The position numbers and the translations under genes were made by a program. The notes beneath the pieces are model-generated. The model was not told the DNA's origin. It did no database searches and saw only the letters and a program-made list of their open reading frames with translations. From Azospirillum canadense (GTDB lineage Bacteria > Pseudomonadota > Alphaproteobacteria > Azospirillales > Azospirillaceae), in NCBI RefSeq assembly GCF_025961225.1, contig NZ_JAOQNG010000010.1, positions 734,501 to 798,500 on the forward strand: DNA of 64,000 bases. The letters run 5' to 3'. This document shows positions 33,261-42,029 of the stretch, one piece after another; within the stretch, counting starts at the first letter, position 1; each line of letters opens with the position of its first letter.

Positions 33261-34736
33261 TTAGACCACCTGGGCGTAGCGGTTCGGCTGCCCCTCGGCC
33301 GACCATCGGGCGTGCAGTTGCCCCTTGCCGTCGAAGATCAGGGACAGCCAATTGCGCTGCCTGATGATCCGTTTGCCCGATTCGGGAAAGCGCGGCATTT
33401 CGAAGCGGTAGCCGTCCAGCGGGCTTTCCTTGCGCCCAGCGAGCCATTCCAGCGCAGTGGCGGTCATGGGATGGGGCGGCGGGTGCACGACGCCCGACGC
33501 GATGAGCTGCCACATCTCCACCCCGCCGCCGCGCAGCACGCCGCGCCCACCGGCGTGGATCTCGCCGGACACAGCGGTGACGCGGCAGCCAGTGCGGCGG
33601 GAGAAATCGGCCAGCAGCTCGATCAGGGATTGCCATTCCTCGGCGTGCGCGTGGCTGCGCCATTGGTCGCGCAGGTCGTCCTCGATCCCGATCCGCCCCG
33701 GCAGCCGGTCGACCACCCGCTCCAGTCCGCCGGTGTCGACGAACAGGAGCGGCACGCTGGACATCAGGACGAGGTGCCGGCAGCCGTCGAAGCGGTCGAG
33801 CCAAGCCGGCAACAGTGCCCGGCTCTGGTCCGACATCACCCGTCGCGGCGTGCGCTCGCTGCGCAGGTCGAGCGCCAGCAGCCCGACGTCCTTGATCCGG
33901 AAGCCCTGGGTGAAGGTGGATCGCTGCGCCCCCCACACGCATTCCGGCAGCGCCTCGGCCAGCGCGCCCATTTGGAACAGGGTGAAATGGCGGCGGGCGG
34001 CCATGTAGACGCCGCGCCAGACCTGCGACTGCATCTCCTCGTCGGGGTGGGAGCCCCAGCCGTCGAAGATGTCGTGGTCGTCCCACATCATCACCGACGG
34101 GATGCGGGCCAGCACGGCGGCGATCTCCGGTTGGCCCCAGCTGCGCAGGTACAGGTCGAAGTAGAAGGCCATCGCCTCCTCAGCCATCGCTGGGGTGAAG
34201 GTCTCGGCCAAACGCTCCTTCCCGGTCCGCGCGGCCCATTCGGACAGCAGGGGACCGCTTCGCCACACCGCGTCGGCGTAGAGCTGGTCGCCGCCTTGCA
34301 GCAGCAGGTGATAGCGGTCCGCATCGTGCCGCTGCCGCAGGTCGGCCCACAGCGCGTTGCGCGGGGCGTCCAGAGCGGCGAGGCGCGATTCGTCCTCCAC
34401 CCCGTTGCAGGAAACGTAGGCGAAGCGCGGCTGGGTCAGGCGGCCGGGAACGGTCAGGACCCAAGGCTGGCCGCTGTCCATGAAGCCATAGGCGACCTCC
34501 TGGTCGCGCGTCGCGCGCGGCACGGCGAAATCGAAGCGCCAGACATGACGGTCGCGCCAGCGCAGCAGGTGCCTTGGCGGGACAGGAAGGGTGACGCCGT
34601 CGACGCGGAGGTCGTCGGGCTCTGCATCGCCGTCCAGCACGAACAGGGCCGACAGCCACCAGCGATCGCCCTGTTCCCCCCGGAAATAGAGAATGGGCCC
34701 CAGGATGACCTTCGGTTCCACCCGTCCACGCGCCAT
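33261..34736 (-). CDS. PhoD-like metallophosphatase
   Basis: A 491-residue enzyme of the alkaline phosphatase D fold. Metal-site motifs are FAYVSCNG, LLLQGGDQLYAD, MMWDDHDIFDGWG, VLMSSVPL and VSGEIHAGG. There is no Tat signal, so it is probably cytosolic, unlike secreted PhoD. Family members hydrolyse phosphodiesters or phosphomonoesters. It lies downstream of the anti-sigma gene, but a strong terminator separates them, so it has its own promoter. Confidence 0.85.
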   Translation of the reverse strand: MARGRVEPKVILGPILYFRGEQGDRWWLSALFVLDGDAEPDDLRVDGVTLPVPPRHLLRWRDRHVWRFDFAVPRATRDQEVAYGFMDSGQPWVLTVPGRLTQPRFAYVSCNGVEDESRLAALDAPRNALWADLRQRHDADRYHLLLQGGDQLYADAVWRSGPLLSEWAARTGKERLAETFTPAMAEEAMAFYFDLYLRSWGQPEIAAVLARIPSVMMWDDHDIFDGWGSHPDEEMQSQVWRGVYMAARRHFTLFQMGALAEALPECVWGAQRSTFTQGFRIKDVGLLALDLRSERTPRRVMSDQSRALLPAWLDRFDGCRHLVLMSSVPLLFVDTGGLERVVDRLPGRIGIEDDLRDQWRSHAHAEEWQSLIELLADFSRRTGCRVTAVSGEIHAGGRGVLRGGGVEMWQLIASGVVHPPPHPMTATALEWLAGRKESPLDGYRFEMPRFPESGKRIIRQRNWLSLIFDGKGQLHARWSAEGQPNRYAQVV

Positions 34737-34888
34737 GCCGTCCGTTCCGATCCCTTGCCATGCCGCCGGGACGCACTGCCGTGTCCCCGCTCAGGAGGTG
34801 TTATGGGGAAGGCCGTGGCGGATCGAAAGGGGGCAGATCGAAAGGGAATGGCCGCGAAAGAGCCCGCGTGCGGATCGCCATCGCCCGG

Positions 34889-34926
34889 AAAAAGAAAAAA
34901 GGCGGCCGGTTCGTCCGGTCGCCTTT
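34889..34926 (-). terminator. intrinsic terminator of the anti-sigma gene
   Basis: On the leftward strand a stem GGCGACCGG/CCGGCCGCC with a short loop (34901-34924) is followed by a run of T residues (A-rich 34889-34900 on the plus strand). It lies about 30 bp after the anti-sigma stop and ends that transcript before the phosphatase gene. Confidence 0.85.
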
Positions 34927-34955
34927 CGTGACGATGGAACGCGGGAAGGGGGAAG

Positions 34956-35183
34956 TTAGCTTGGACGGCGTTGTCGCAAGAGTTCGAGCATGCGCGACGG
35001 CACCGGCTCTTCGAGCACGGGATCGTACAGCCGGTGCAATTCCTCCACATGGCTTCTGTGGAAGGTCAGCACGGCCTTCGCGTCGGCGTCGTCCTGCAAG
35101 GACTGCTCGAGCTCCTGACGTTCCTTATCGTCCAAGGCACCGTCAAGATATGCGTTGATATGGTTCATCGTCACACGCTTCAT
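34956..35183 (-). CDS. short soluble anti-sigma factor-like protein
   Basis: A 75-residue protein. The N-terminus (MNHINAYLDGALDDKERQEL) matches the start of anti-sigma domains, and the C-terminus (LHRLYDPVLEEPVPSRMLEL) matches both the segment after that domain in membrane anti-sigmas and the conserved core of NepR. It lacks any membrane span and stops where the anchor would begin, so it is a soluble form. It is encoded on the same strand as the ECF sigma gene, 450 bp downstream. A possible GGAAC-N16-TGTT promoter lies at 35412-35436. Start ATG 35183 or 35168. Confidence 0.65.
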   Translation of the reverse strand: MKRVTMNHINAYLDGALDDKERQELEQSLQDDADAKAVLTFHRSHVEELHRLYDPVLEEPVPSRMLELLRQRRPS

Positions 35184-35634
35184 ATCTTTTCGTTCCCGGA
35201 ACGTCCCCGGGGGATGATCCCCTTGAGACGGAAACGGTCCGTGACACAGTGAACAATATAGTACGGCATTCTGAGCAACGGGAGTCGCCGCCTACCTCTT
35301 CTTATGGGGAACGCATCGGTTGACGCCAAGTGGCGAAAATGGCGGAACCGAACGTCCGGTTTGGGTTTGGGCTGCTCCGTCGAAGCCGTCTACGTCTCGC
35401 ACGACCGAAGTAACAGCGGCTCCCAGCGGTTGTTCCAGCGGTGAATTGTCCGGAACGCAAGGAATTTCCGACTGTTGTCCGCCAACACAGCGTGTGCGGG
35501 CTACCCAGTCCGGAAAACACCAAAGTGGACGAATCCGCCGGAGAGGACCCAGCAAGCGAGCCGTCGCCCTCTCCCGCGCCCACTGGAAGAGGGTTGTGCG
35601 GAAGAGGGCCGGGCGGAAGAGGGCGTGTGTGCGA
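35184..35634 (-). other. 451-bp gap between sigma and anti-sigma genes
   Basis: No gene is supported here. The stretch has three copies of GGAAGAGGG or GCGGAAGAGGG (about 35584-35625), a CCCTCT/AGAGGG pair that may form a terminator for the sigma gene, a CGTTCCCGGAACG palindrome near 35191, and a near-consensus EcfG-type promoter (GGAAC 35436-35432, N16, TGTT 35415-35412) pointing at the anti-sigma gene. Confidence 0.4.
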
Positions 35635-36108
35635 TCAAGCGGCCATCAGCGTGTTCAGGCGCTCGCGGGCGCGGCAGAGGCGGGAGCGGATGGTGCCGAT
35701 GGAGACGTTCAGCTTTTCCGCCGCTTCCTGGTAGGGCCGGCCCTCGATCGCCACCAGCTTCACGACCTTCCGCTGACTGGGGGTCAGGGCACCGAAGGCG
35801 CGGTCGACGTCGCGGAAGACGAGGCGGGCGATCTGGGAGGCCTCGACCGACATGGCGCCGTCCCAAAGCTCGACCTTGGTGACGTGCTTTTCGCGCTGGA
35901 GATTGTTGAAGTGAAGGTTTTTCAGCATGGTGGTCAGCCACGCCTGCATATTCGTTCCTGGTTCGAAACGATGCTGGCGCGACAGGGCACGCGCAAGACA
36001 ATCCTGGGTAAGGTCTTCGGCGGCGCTGACATCGCGGGTCAGCTTGCAGGCGTAGCGTTGCAGGTTCGGCATGCAGCGGATCAGTTCGGATTCGAAACAG
36101 TACGCCAT
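35635..36108 (-). CDS. ECF sigma factor, EcfG (ECF15)-like
   Basis: A 157-residue extracytoplasmic-function sigma factor. Region 2 is LQRYACKLTRDVSAAEDLTQ with the EcfG-type FEPGTNMQAWLTTMLKN signature; region 4 is LTPSQRKVVKLVAIEG...VSIGTIRSRLCRARERL. EcfG factors control the alphaproteobacterial general stress response with NepR and PhyR; PhyR is not in this window. GGAGGAAGAGAG precedes ATG 36108; an in-frame start at 36156 lacks this. Upstream on the same strand a GGAAC-N16-CGTT promoter matches the EcfG consensus, suggesting autoregulation or control by another EcfG. Confidence 0.85.
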   Translation of the reverse strand: MAYCFESELIRCMPNLQRYACKLTRDVSAAEDLTQDCLARALSRQHRFEPGTNMQAWLTTMLKNLHFNNLQREKHVTKVELWDGAMSVEASQIARLVFRDVDRAFGALTPSQRKVVKLVAIEGRPYQEAAEKLNVSIGTIRSRLCRARERLNTLMAA

Positions 36109-36409
36109 GATCTCTCTTCCTCCAACCTTCTCTTTGTCCGGTGGGCGGCCGTTCATGCGGCGCCCCTTTGCGGAGACCTTCTTCGAGGATGACGAACCCC
36201 GTCCGGCGCGCGCGGTGTCGCGCCGGTTCAGCGATGCCCTTGGCGGTTTTCTTTAGGGTGCGGTGCCGCCTACCTGGCCCGTGATGTCGGGCTGGCGATG
36301 CACGCGGAGCAGGCTGTCGTCATCAACGGTCTCCCGCTTTCCAACTGGGCACTCCGAAAACGCCGCAGCGCTTCGGAGGTGCTCCCGTTCGTGGTGACGT
36401 TGAGGTCTT

Positions 36410-36434
36410 AACGCGGGGGGGATGGGGTTGTTCC
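36410..36434 (-). promoter_or_regulatory. EcfG-type promoter upstream of the ECF sigma gene
   Basis: On the leftward strand GGAAC (36434-36430), a 16-bp spacer and CGTT (36413-36410) match the established EcfG consensus exactly. It would give a 5' leader of about 290 bases ahead of the sigma gene. The rest of the 36109-36542 gap shows only short unsupported frames and a CCGAAAG/CTTTCGG hairpin at 36448-36464. Confidence 0.65.
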
Positions 36435-36542
36435 CCGGCGGCAACAGCCGAAAGTTTCTTTCGGAATAAGAATTTGCGGGATCAGGTTACGCCCACATAG
36501 CAGTTGCGGTTGTAAGTACCTCGATCACAAGCGCTGGGGCCG

Positions 36543-38027
36543 CTATTTCTTGGGCCGGCTTTCCAGGCGGCGCAGAAAGTCCCGCATAACAAGGCGATAC
36601 AGCTCATCCTTGAGCTTGGCGTCTTCGACGCCGAGGTCGATGCTGGGATTGTCGTTGATCTCGATGACGAACACGCCGCGGTCGTTCTGCTTCAGGTCCA
36701 CGCCATAGAGCCCGTCACCGATCAGGCCAGCCGCCTTGACCGCGACGTCGACCACCTCCGGCGGCGCCTCCTCCACGGCCAGCGTGCGCGACGATCCCTG
36801 CTCCGCCCGGCCGTTGCCGCCGTGCTTGACGATCTGCCAGTGCTTCTTGGCCATCAGGTACTGGCAGACGTAGATCGGTTGCCGGTTCAGCACGCCGATG
36901 CGCCAGTCGAACTCCGTGTACATGAACTCCTGCGCCAGGATGACGTCGGACTGCTCGAACAGGCCCTCCGCCGTCGCCTCAAGCTCGCTGCGGTTCTGCA
37001 CCTTGAAGACGCCGCGGGAGAAGGAGCCGTCCGGGATCTTCAGGACGATGGGGTAGGGGATCTCCTGGTCCAGCGTGGCGAGCCCGCGCTTGTCGAAGAT
37101 GACCGTCTTGGGCGCCGGGATGCGGTTGGCCTTCAGCAGCTCCGCCAGATAGACCTTGTTCGTGCATTTCAGGATCGAGTTCGGGTCGTCGATCACCGGC
37201 ATGCCTTCCGCGGCCGCCTTCTTGGCGAAGCGGTAGGTGTGGTGGTCGAGGTTCGTCGTCTCGCGGATGAACAGCGCGTCGAACTCCCCCAGTCGCGGAT
37301 AATCCTTCTTTTCGATCAGTTCGACGGCGATGCCCAGGCTTTCGCCGGCCTTGACGAACTTCTGAAGGGCGCGCGGGCTGGAGGGCGGCAGCTCCTCTTT
37401 CGGATTGTGCAGGATGGCCAGCGTGTAGCGTGCCGGCGCCCGGGCCGTCGGCTCCCGCCAGGAGGCGCGGGTGTAGGCCTCCAGCGCCGCCTCGAACTGG
37501 GCTTCCTGGTCCGGGCGCAGGTCGGCCAGCGACAGCGCCTCCAACGTGTGAACGGTCCAAGTGTCCTTCAGCCGGACCTGAACCTTCAGCAACGGGCAGC
37601 GGAACAGGTCGAAGATCGACCGGGCGATGTCCTGGAAGCGCGCGTCGTCGGCCTGGCCGAAGAAGACGGTCAGGTTGAAGGACGCCCCGGGCGGATCCGG
37701 CAGCCGCTTGATCACGCGCCGCAGAGCCTCGTTCACCTCGCCCAGCTGGGCGCGGTAGAAGTCCTTCTGCGACAGGTCGAGGATCGTCTTGACCGAGGGT
37801 ATCACCCGCTCTCCCCGCGCTTCCGCCAGCAGGGAACAGTAATAGCCGGTGCCGAGGTAGCGGTGGCTGCGCGACAGGTTAAGGATGCGCGCGCCGCGCG
37901 GGATCTTCACCGTCTCCGGCTTGGCGATGTAGTCGCGGGCGCTGACGACCTGGAGGTTGTCCTTCGCCCATTTGAGGTCGGCTTTGAGGTTGGCCCGCCG
38001 GTCGACGATGAGGAGATGGGCCGGCAT
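36543..38027 (-). CDS. RimK-type ATP-grasp ligase with N-terminal RLAN-like domain
   Basis: A 494-residue protein. The N-terminal ~200 residues (LLIVDRRANLKADLKW...YCSLLAEARGERVIPSVKTI) match the RimK-like ATP-grasp N-terminal domain. The C-terminal ATP-grasp fold follows (PVIDDPNSILKCTNKVYLAELL, IVLKIPDGSFSRGVF, ILAQEFMYTEFDWRIGVL, and the metal site VFVIEINDNPSID). ATP-grasp enzymes of this type join a carboxylate to an amine or amino acid. Its ATG overlaps the TGA of the GNAT-C39 gene (TGATG), so the two act together. The substrate is not known. Confidence 0.88.
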   Translation of the reverse strand: MPAHLLIVDRRANLKADLKWAKDNLQVVSARDYIAKPETVKIPRGARILNLSRSHRYLGTGYYCSLLAEARGERVIPSVKTILDLSQKDFYRAQLGEVNEALRRVIKRLPDPPGASFNLTVFFGQADDARFQDIARSIFDLFRCPLLKVQVRLKDTWTVHTLEALSLADLRPDQEAQFEAALEAYTRASWREPTARAPARYTLAILHNPKEELPPSSPRALQKFVKAGESLGIAVELIEKKDYPRLGEFDALFIRETTNLDHHTYRFAKKAAAEGMPVIDDPNSILKCTNKVYLAELLKANRIPAPKTVIFDKRGLATLDQEIPYPIVLKIPDGSFSRGVFKVQNRSELEATAEGLFEQSDVILAQEFMYTEFDWRIGVLNRQPIYVCQYLMAKKHWQIVKHGGNGRAEQGSSRTLAVEEAPPEVVDVAVKAAGLIGDGLYGVDLKQNDRGVFVIEINDNPSIDLGVEDAKLKDELYRLVMRDFLRRLESRPKK

Positions 38028-39241
38028 CAGTCGGCGGACCGCCCGCTGAGCAGAATGGTTGCCTTGAGCTGCGCCTTGCCGTAGCGGGCCATGCGCTCGA
38101 AGTCGGCCTTGGGGATGGGCATGTTCATTCGGTCTATGTGCGCGTGGTGGCGATCATACACGAGCGGGTCGTGAACATAAAGGAAACGGTCGTCCGCCCC
38201 GGTCACCACGACCCAGTGCGGGAATTTTTCGTGGTAGATGCGATACGAACTGATCAACACGATCGGAATGGCCCCGCGCTTCACCGCCTCGGCCATGTCT
38301 TCCGCGGTCATGGGGCTGTGGTGCACGGTGACGTCGGACCCGTCCAGTTCCTCCAGGAAGTCCTCGTGCACGATGCGCATGACCTCCTTCTTGTCGTCGC
38401 TGCGCACGCTGTCGAGGAAGGGGGTGGAGCTGTCCTTGACGTAGATGTCGGCCTTCATCCCGCGCCGTGCCGCCGCCAGCGCCAGCCCGAAGGGGCCGCA
38501 GCCGCCGTGGCCGGAGGTCATGAACACCGTCGTGGATTCGCGCCACAGGCGGATTTCCAGCTTCCGTCCCAGCTCGATTTCGGCCGGCTTCAACGCCTTC
38601 ATGGCCATCATCAGGGCCGACGGGCCGCAGGTGAAGTCCAGGGTCTGCTGGTAGTAGGGAACCATCGGGCCGCCCAGCGGCGCGCTCGGCCCCGTGGTGC
38701 CGAGGCGCTTTTCCAGGCGCAGCGCCTCCATATGGTCTTCGTAGTAATCGGTGTAGACGCCGAACTCGCGATAGCCGCTTTTTTTGTAGAGATCGATGGC
38801 CGGAGCGTTGTCCCGGCGCACTTCCAAGCGAAGATAGATGCAGTCGCGCGACCGCGCGGCCTGCTCCGCCGCCGCCAGAAGGCGCTTGGCGACGCCTTGC
38901 CCCCGGAAATCCGGGTCGACCGCAAAGGAATAGAGCCGCGCCAGCGAGGTTCCGGAATGGAAGGACACCAGCGCGTACCCCGCCAGCCGCCCGCCAGCCG
39001 GACCGCCGTGCACTTCTACAAGGGCTGCGGCCTTGGCTTTTGTCAGCAAATATTGAAAACTGCGTCGGGTCAGCCGGTCGGTGGCGAAGCACCGTTCCTC
39101 AATGGCGAGCAGGGCCGCGATGTCCGACGGCTGGGCCTGCCGCAGAAGAATGGTGTCGGTGTCGCCCTGATGGGGGACGGCGTGGTTCGGATTCAGTTCG
39201 TCGAGCATCTGGAGGTTCAAAGCGGCCGCGGCGCGTGCCAT
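38027..39241 (-). CDS. GNAT acetyltransferase fused to a C39-like peptidase domain
   Basis: A 404-residue fusion. Residues about 30-180 form a RimI-like GNAT domain (FAVDPDFRGQGVAKRLL for acetyl-CoA, and RRDNAPAIDLYKKSGY). Residues about 192-395 are a papain-like C39 domain, with C205 in DFTCGPSALMMAM and a His in FPHWVVVTGADD followed by VHDPLV. GAAGGGAG sets ATG 39241. It is translationally coupled to the RimK-type ligase. This pairing is a known but undefined genomic association, predicted to make and trim or acetylate a peptide-like product or protein tag. Confidence 0.88.
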   Translation of the reverse strand: MARAAAALNLQMLDELNPNHAVPHQGDTDTILLRQAQPSDIAALLAIEERCFATDRLTRRSFQYLLTKAKAAALVEVHGGPAGGRLAGYALVSFHSGTSLARLYSFAVDPDFRGQGVAKRLLAAAEQAARSRDCIYLRLEVRRDNAPAIDLYKKSGYREFGVYTDYYEDHMEALRLEKRLGTTGPSAPLGGPMVPYYQQTLDFTCGPSALMMAMKALKPAEIELGRKLEIRLWRESTTVFMTSGHGGCGPFGLALAAARRGMKADIYVKDSSTPFLDSVRSDDKKEVMRIVHEDFLEELDGSDVTVHHSPMTAEDMAEAVKRGAIPIVLISSYRIYHEKFPHWVVVTGADDRFLYVHDPLVYDRHHAHIDRMNMPIPKADFERMARYGKAQLKATILLSGRSAD

Positions 39242-39453
39242 CTTACTCCCTTCCACCGGTCTGGAAAGCGATCAGGTTGCCGGGAGGATGGTCAGCGTTC
39301 AGGATGCCCCTACCATTTGGCGTATGGGCCTTTTGGCGTATGGGCCTTATGGCTTAGGAGTTGCTTAACCATAATTCCGGAAACTGCCGCCGATGGAAGG
39401 CCGGCCTGTCAACCGCCCGCTCCAGTTGGCCCTGGACAGAAGAAAGTCAAGAC
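39242..39453. promoter_or_regulatory. divergent gap with two 16-bp tandem repeats
   Basis: This region separates the GNAT-C39 gene from glycogen phosphorylase. It contains two perfect tandem copies of TTTGGCGTATGGGCCT (39316-39331 and 39332-39347) and a partial third copy (TATGGCTTAGG). The repeat could be a regulator array or a slippage site. No sigma-70 promoter is obvious. Confidence 0.55.
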
Positions 39454-41952
39454 ATGGACGCTCGGTATAAGTCGCGAGAGATCGAACGCCGCAGTCTGGA
39501 TGTCGACGGGCTGAAACGCTCGTTTCTGGAATGGCTGGTTTATTCCGTCGGCAAGGACGCCCGGGCGGCGACCCGGCGCGACTGGTTCCACACCGTCGCC
39601 CTCGCCGTGCGCGACCGTCTTGTCGATCGCTGGATGGACACCACGCGGACCTATTACCAGAAGGACGCCAAGCGCGTTTACTATCTGTCGCTGGAGTTCC
39701 TGATCGGCCGACTGCTGAGCAACAGCCTCGCGAACCTGGGCATCACCGAGGAGTGCCGGAAGGCGCTCGACCAGATCGGGATCAGCCTGGAGGACGTTGT
39801 GGACGCGGAGCCGGACGCGGCGCTGGGCAACGGCGGCCTCGGGCGCCTCGCCGCTTGCTTCCTGGACAGCATGGCGTCGGAAGCGCTGCCCGGCTACGGC
39901 TACGGCATCCGCTATGAGTTCGGCCTGTTCGAGCAGCGCTTCGAACACGGCTGGCAGGTCGAGTATCCGGAGCAGTGGCTGCAGTTCGGCAACCCGTGGG
40001 AGTTCCCGCGGCCGGAGGTGCTGTACCCCGTCCAGTTCTACGGCCGCGTCGAGGAGTTCCGGGATTCGGTGGGTGAGAAGGCCTACCGCTGGGTCGACGC
40101 CGAGCGCGTGCTGGCCATGGCCTACGACACGCCGGTGGTCGGCTACGGCGGCAACACGATCAACACGCTGCGCCTGTGGTCGGCGCGCGCCACGCGCGAT
40201 TTCAACTTCGGCCACTTCAACGATGGCGCCTACATGAAGGCGGTCGAGCAGAAGGTCCTGTCGGAGAACCTGAGCCGCGTCCTCTACCCGAACGACGCGA
40301 CGGAGGGCGGCAAGGAGCTGCGCCTGAAGCAGGAGTATTTCTTCACCTCCGCCTCGCTCCAGGACATCCTGCGCCGCTACCTGCAGCACCACACCACCTT
40401 CGACAATCTGCCGGACAAGGCGGCGATCCAGCTGAATGACACGCACCCGGCCATCGGCATCGCCGAGCTGATGCGGCTGCTGGTCGACCAGCACGGCGTG
40501 GTCTGGGACAAGGCCTGGGACATCACCCGCGCGACCTTCTCCTACACCAACCACACGCTGCTTCCGGAAGCGCTGGAGGCGTGGCCGGTCCGCATGGTGG
40601 AGCGCGTGCTGCCGCGCCACATGCAGATCATCTACGAGATTAACGCCAAGTTCCTGAACCGTTCCAAGGCGCGGGCGGCCGGCGACAACGGGCGCCTGTC
40701 GCGCCTGTCGCTGATCGACGAGCGTGGCGACCGCCGCGTGCGCATGGGCAACCTGGCCTTTCTCGGCTCGCACAAGGTCAACGGCGTCTCGGCGCTGCAC
40801 ACCGACCTGATGAAGCAGACGGTCTTCGCCGACTTCCACGCGGAGTTCCCGGATCGCATCAACAACAAGACCAACGGCATCACCCCGCGCCGCTGGCTGC
40901 ACCAGTCCAACCCGCCGCTGGCAGCCCTGATCACCAGCCGCATCGGCCAGGGCTGGATCAAGGACCTGGACCAGATCAAGGCGCTCGCCGAGAAGGCCGA
41001 CGACGTTGTCTTCCGCGAGGAGTTCCGCCGTGCCAAGCGCAAGAACAAGAAGCGGTTGGCCGCCTTCATCGCGCGCCAGACCGGCATCGAGGTGCAGGTC
41101 GACAGCCTGTTCGACGTGCAGGTCAAGCGCATGCACGAGTACAAGCGCCAGCTCCTGAACATTCTCCAGGCGATCGCGCTGTACAATGAGATGCGCGACA
41201 ACCCGACGATCGCCTGGGTGCCGGTCACCAAGATCTTCGCCGGCAAGGCGGCGCCGAGCTACCACATGGCCAAGCTGATCATCAAGCTGATCAACGACGT
41301 GGCCAAGGTGGTCAACCACGACCCGTCGGTGCACGACAACCTGAAGATCGTGCTGCTGCCGAACTACAATGTCACGGCGGCGGAGATCATCATGCCGGCG
41401 GCCGACCTGTCGGAGCAGATCTCCACGGCGGGCATGGAGGCGTCGGGCACCGGCAATATGAAGCTGGCGCTGAACGGCGCGCTCACCATCGGCACGCTGG
41501 ACGGCGCCAACGTCGAGATCCGCGAGCATGTGGGCGAGGACAACATCTTCATCTTCGGCCTGACCGCGGAGGAGGTGAACGACCTGCGCGCCAGCGGCGG
41601 CTTCAACCCGCGCGAGGTGATCGCGTCGAACCCCAGCCTGAAGCGGGCGCTCGACATGATCTCCACCGGCGTGTTCTCGCCGGACGACCCGAACCGCTAC
41701 CACCCGATCCTGCAGGCGCTGACCGACGGCGGTGACCACTTCCTGGTGACGGCCGACTTCGCAGCCTATTGCGAGGCGCAGGAGCAGGCGATGGAGCTGT
41801 ATCGCGACCAGGAGGAATGGACCCGCAAGGCCATCCTGAACACCGCGAACATGGGCTGGTTCTCGTCGGACCGCACGATCATGGAATACGCGACGGAGAT
41901 CTGGGACGTCCACCCGGTGGTGCCGGAGCACGTCGAGGAAGCGGACGACTGA
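39454..41952 (+). CDS. glgP: glycogen/starch phosphorylase
   Basis: An 832-residue GT35 enzyme releasing glucose-1-phosphate from glycogen. The PLP lysine lies in EASGTGNMKLALNGALTIGTLDGANVE (K of GNMK). Other blocks are ALGNGGLGRLAACFLDS, GYGIRYEFGLFEQ, VKRMHEYKRQLLN and TNGITPRRW. Length is normal. It stands alone, without other glg genes in the window, and ends in a strong terminator. ATG 39454 is chosen from alignment of the N-terminal region; the ribosome site is weak. Confidence 0.95.
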   Translation: MDARYKSREIERRSLDVDGLKRSFLEWLVYSVGKDARAATRRDWFHTVALAVRDRLVDRWMDTTRTYYQKDAKRVYYLSLEFLIGRLLSNSLANLGITEECRKALDQIGISLEDVVDAEPDAALGNGGLGRLAACFLDSMASEALPGYGYGIRYEFGLFEQRFEHGWQVEYPEQWLQFGNPWEFPRPEVLYPVQFYGRVEEFRDSVGEKAYRWVDAERVLAMAYDTPVVGYGGNTINTLRLWSARATRDFNFGHFNDGAYMKAVEQKVLSENLSRVLYPNDATEGGKELRLKQEYFFTSASLQDILRRYLQHHTTFDNLPDKAAIQLNDTHPAIGIAELMRLLVDQHGVVWDKAWDITRATFSYTNHTLLPEALEAWPVRMVERVLPRHMQIIYEINAKFLNRSKARAAGDNGRLSRLSLIDERGDRRVRMGNLAFLGSHKVNGVSALHTDLMKQTVFADFHAEFPDRINNKTNGITPRRWLHQSNPPLAALITSRIGQGWIKDLDQIKALAEKADDVVFREEFRRAKRKNKKRLAAFIARQTGIEVQVDSLFDVQVKRMHEYKRQLLNILQAIALYNEMRDNPTIAWVPVTKIFAGKAAPSYHMAKLIIKLINDVAKVVNHDPSVHDNLKIVLLPNYNVTAAEIIMPAADLSEQISTAGMEASGTGNMKLALNGALTIGTLDGANVEIREHVGEDNIFIFGLTAEEVNDLRASGGFNPREVIASNPSLKRALDMISTGVFSPDDPNRYHPILQALTDGGDHFLVTADFAAYCEAQEQAMELYRDQEEWTRKAILNTANMGWFSSDRTIMEYATEIWDVHPVVPEHVEEADD

Positions 41953-41978
41953 GCCGTCGTCGAATAAAATTGTGATGG

Positions 41979-42015
41979 AAAGGCGCGGGCGCTTTACAAG
42001 CCCCGCGCCTTTCGT
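41979..42015 (+). terminator. intrinsic terminator of glgP
   Basis: AAAGGCGCGGG (41979-41989) and CCCGCGCCTTT (42002-42012) form an 11-bp stem with a 12-base loop, followed by CGTTT. On the opposite strand the same stem ends in a T run. It lies 27 bp after the glgP stop. A TTTACA in its loop may also be the -35 of the next promoter. Confidence 0.8.
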
Positions 42016-42021
42016 TTATCT
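41993..42021 (+). promoter_or_regulatory. candidate promoter for the threonine leader/asd
   Basis: TTTACA (41993-41998), a 17-bp spacer and TTATCT (42016-42021) match sigma-70 elements reasonably well. The predicted transcript start would fall within a few bases of the leader peptide ATG at 42030, implying a leaderless or nearly leaderless uORF. The -35 lies inside the glgP terminator loop. Confidence 0.45.
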
Positions 42022-42029
42022 ACCGGGTT

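Noticed and set aside
32134..34086. 650-codon leftward open frame spanning the TPR-methyltransferase and the phosphatase
   Set aside because: It is an antisense and out-of-frame shadow; the product is Arg/Pro/Ala-rich without domains, while both overlapped genes have clear motifs.
36253..36444. 63-codon leftward frame upstream of the ECF sigma gene, considered as a possible NepR-like gene
   Set aside because: It overlaps the EcfG-type promoter, lacks the NepR motif and has no good start.
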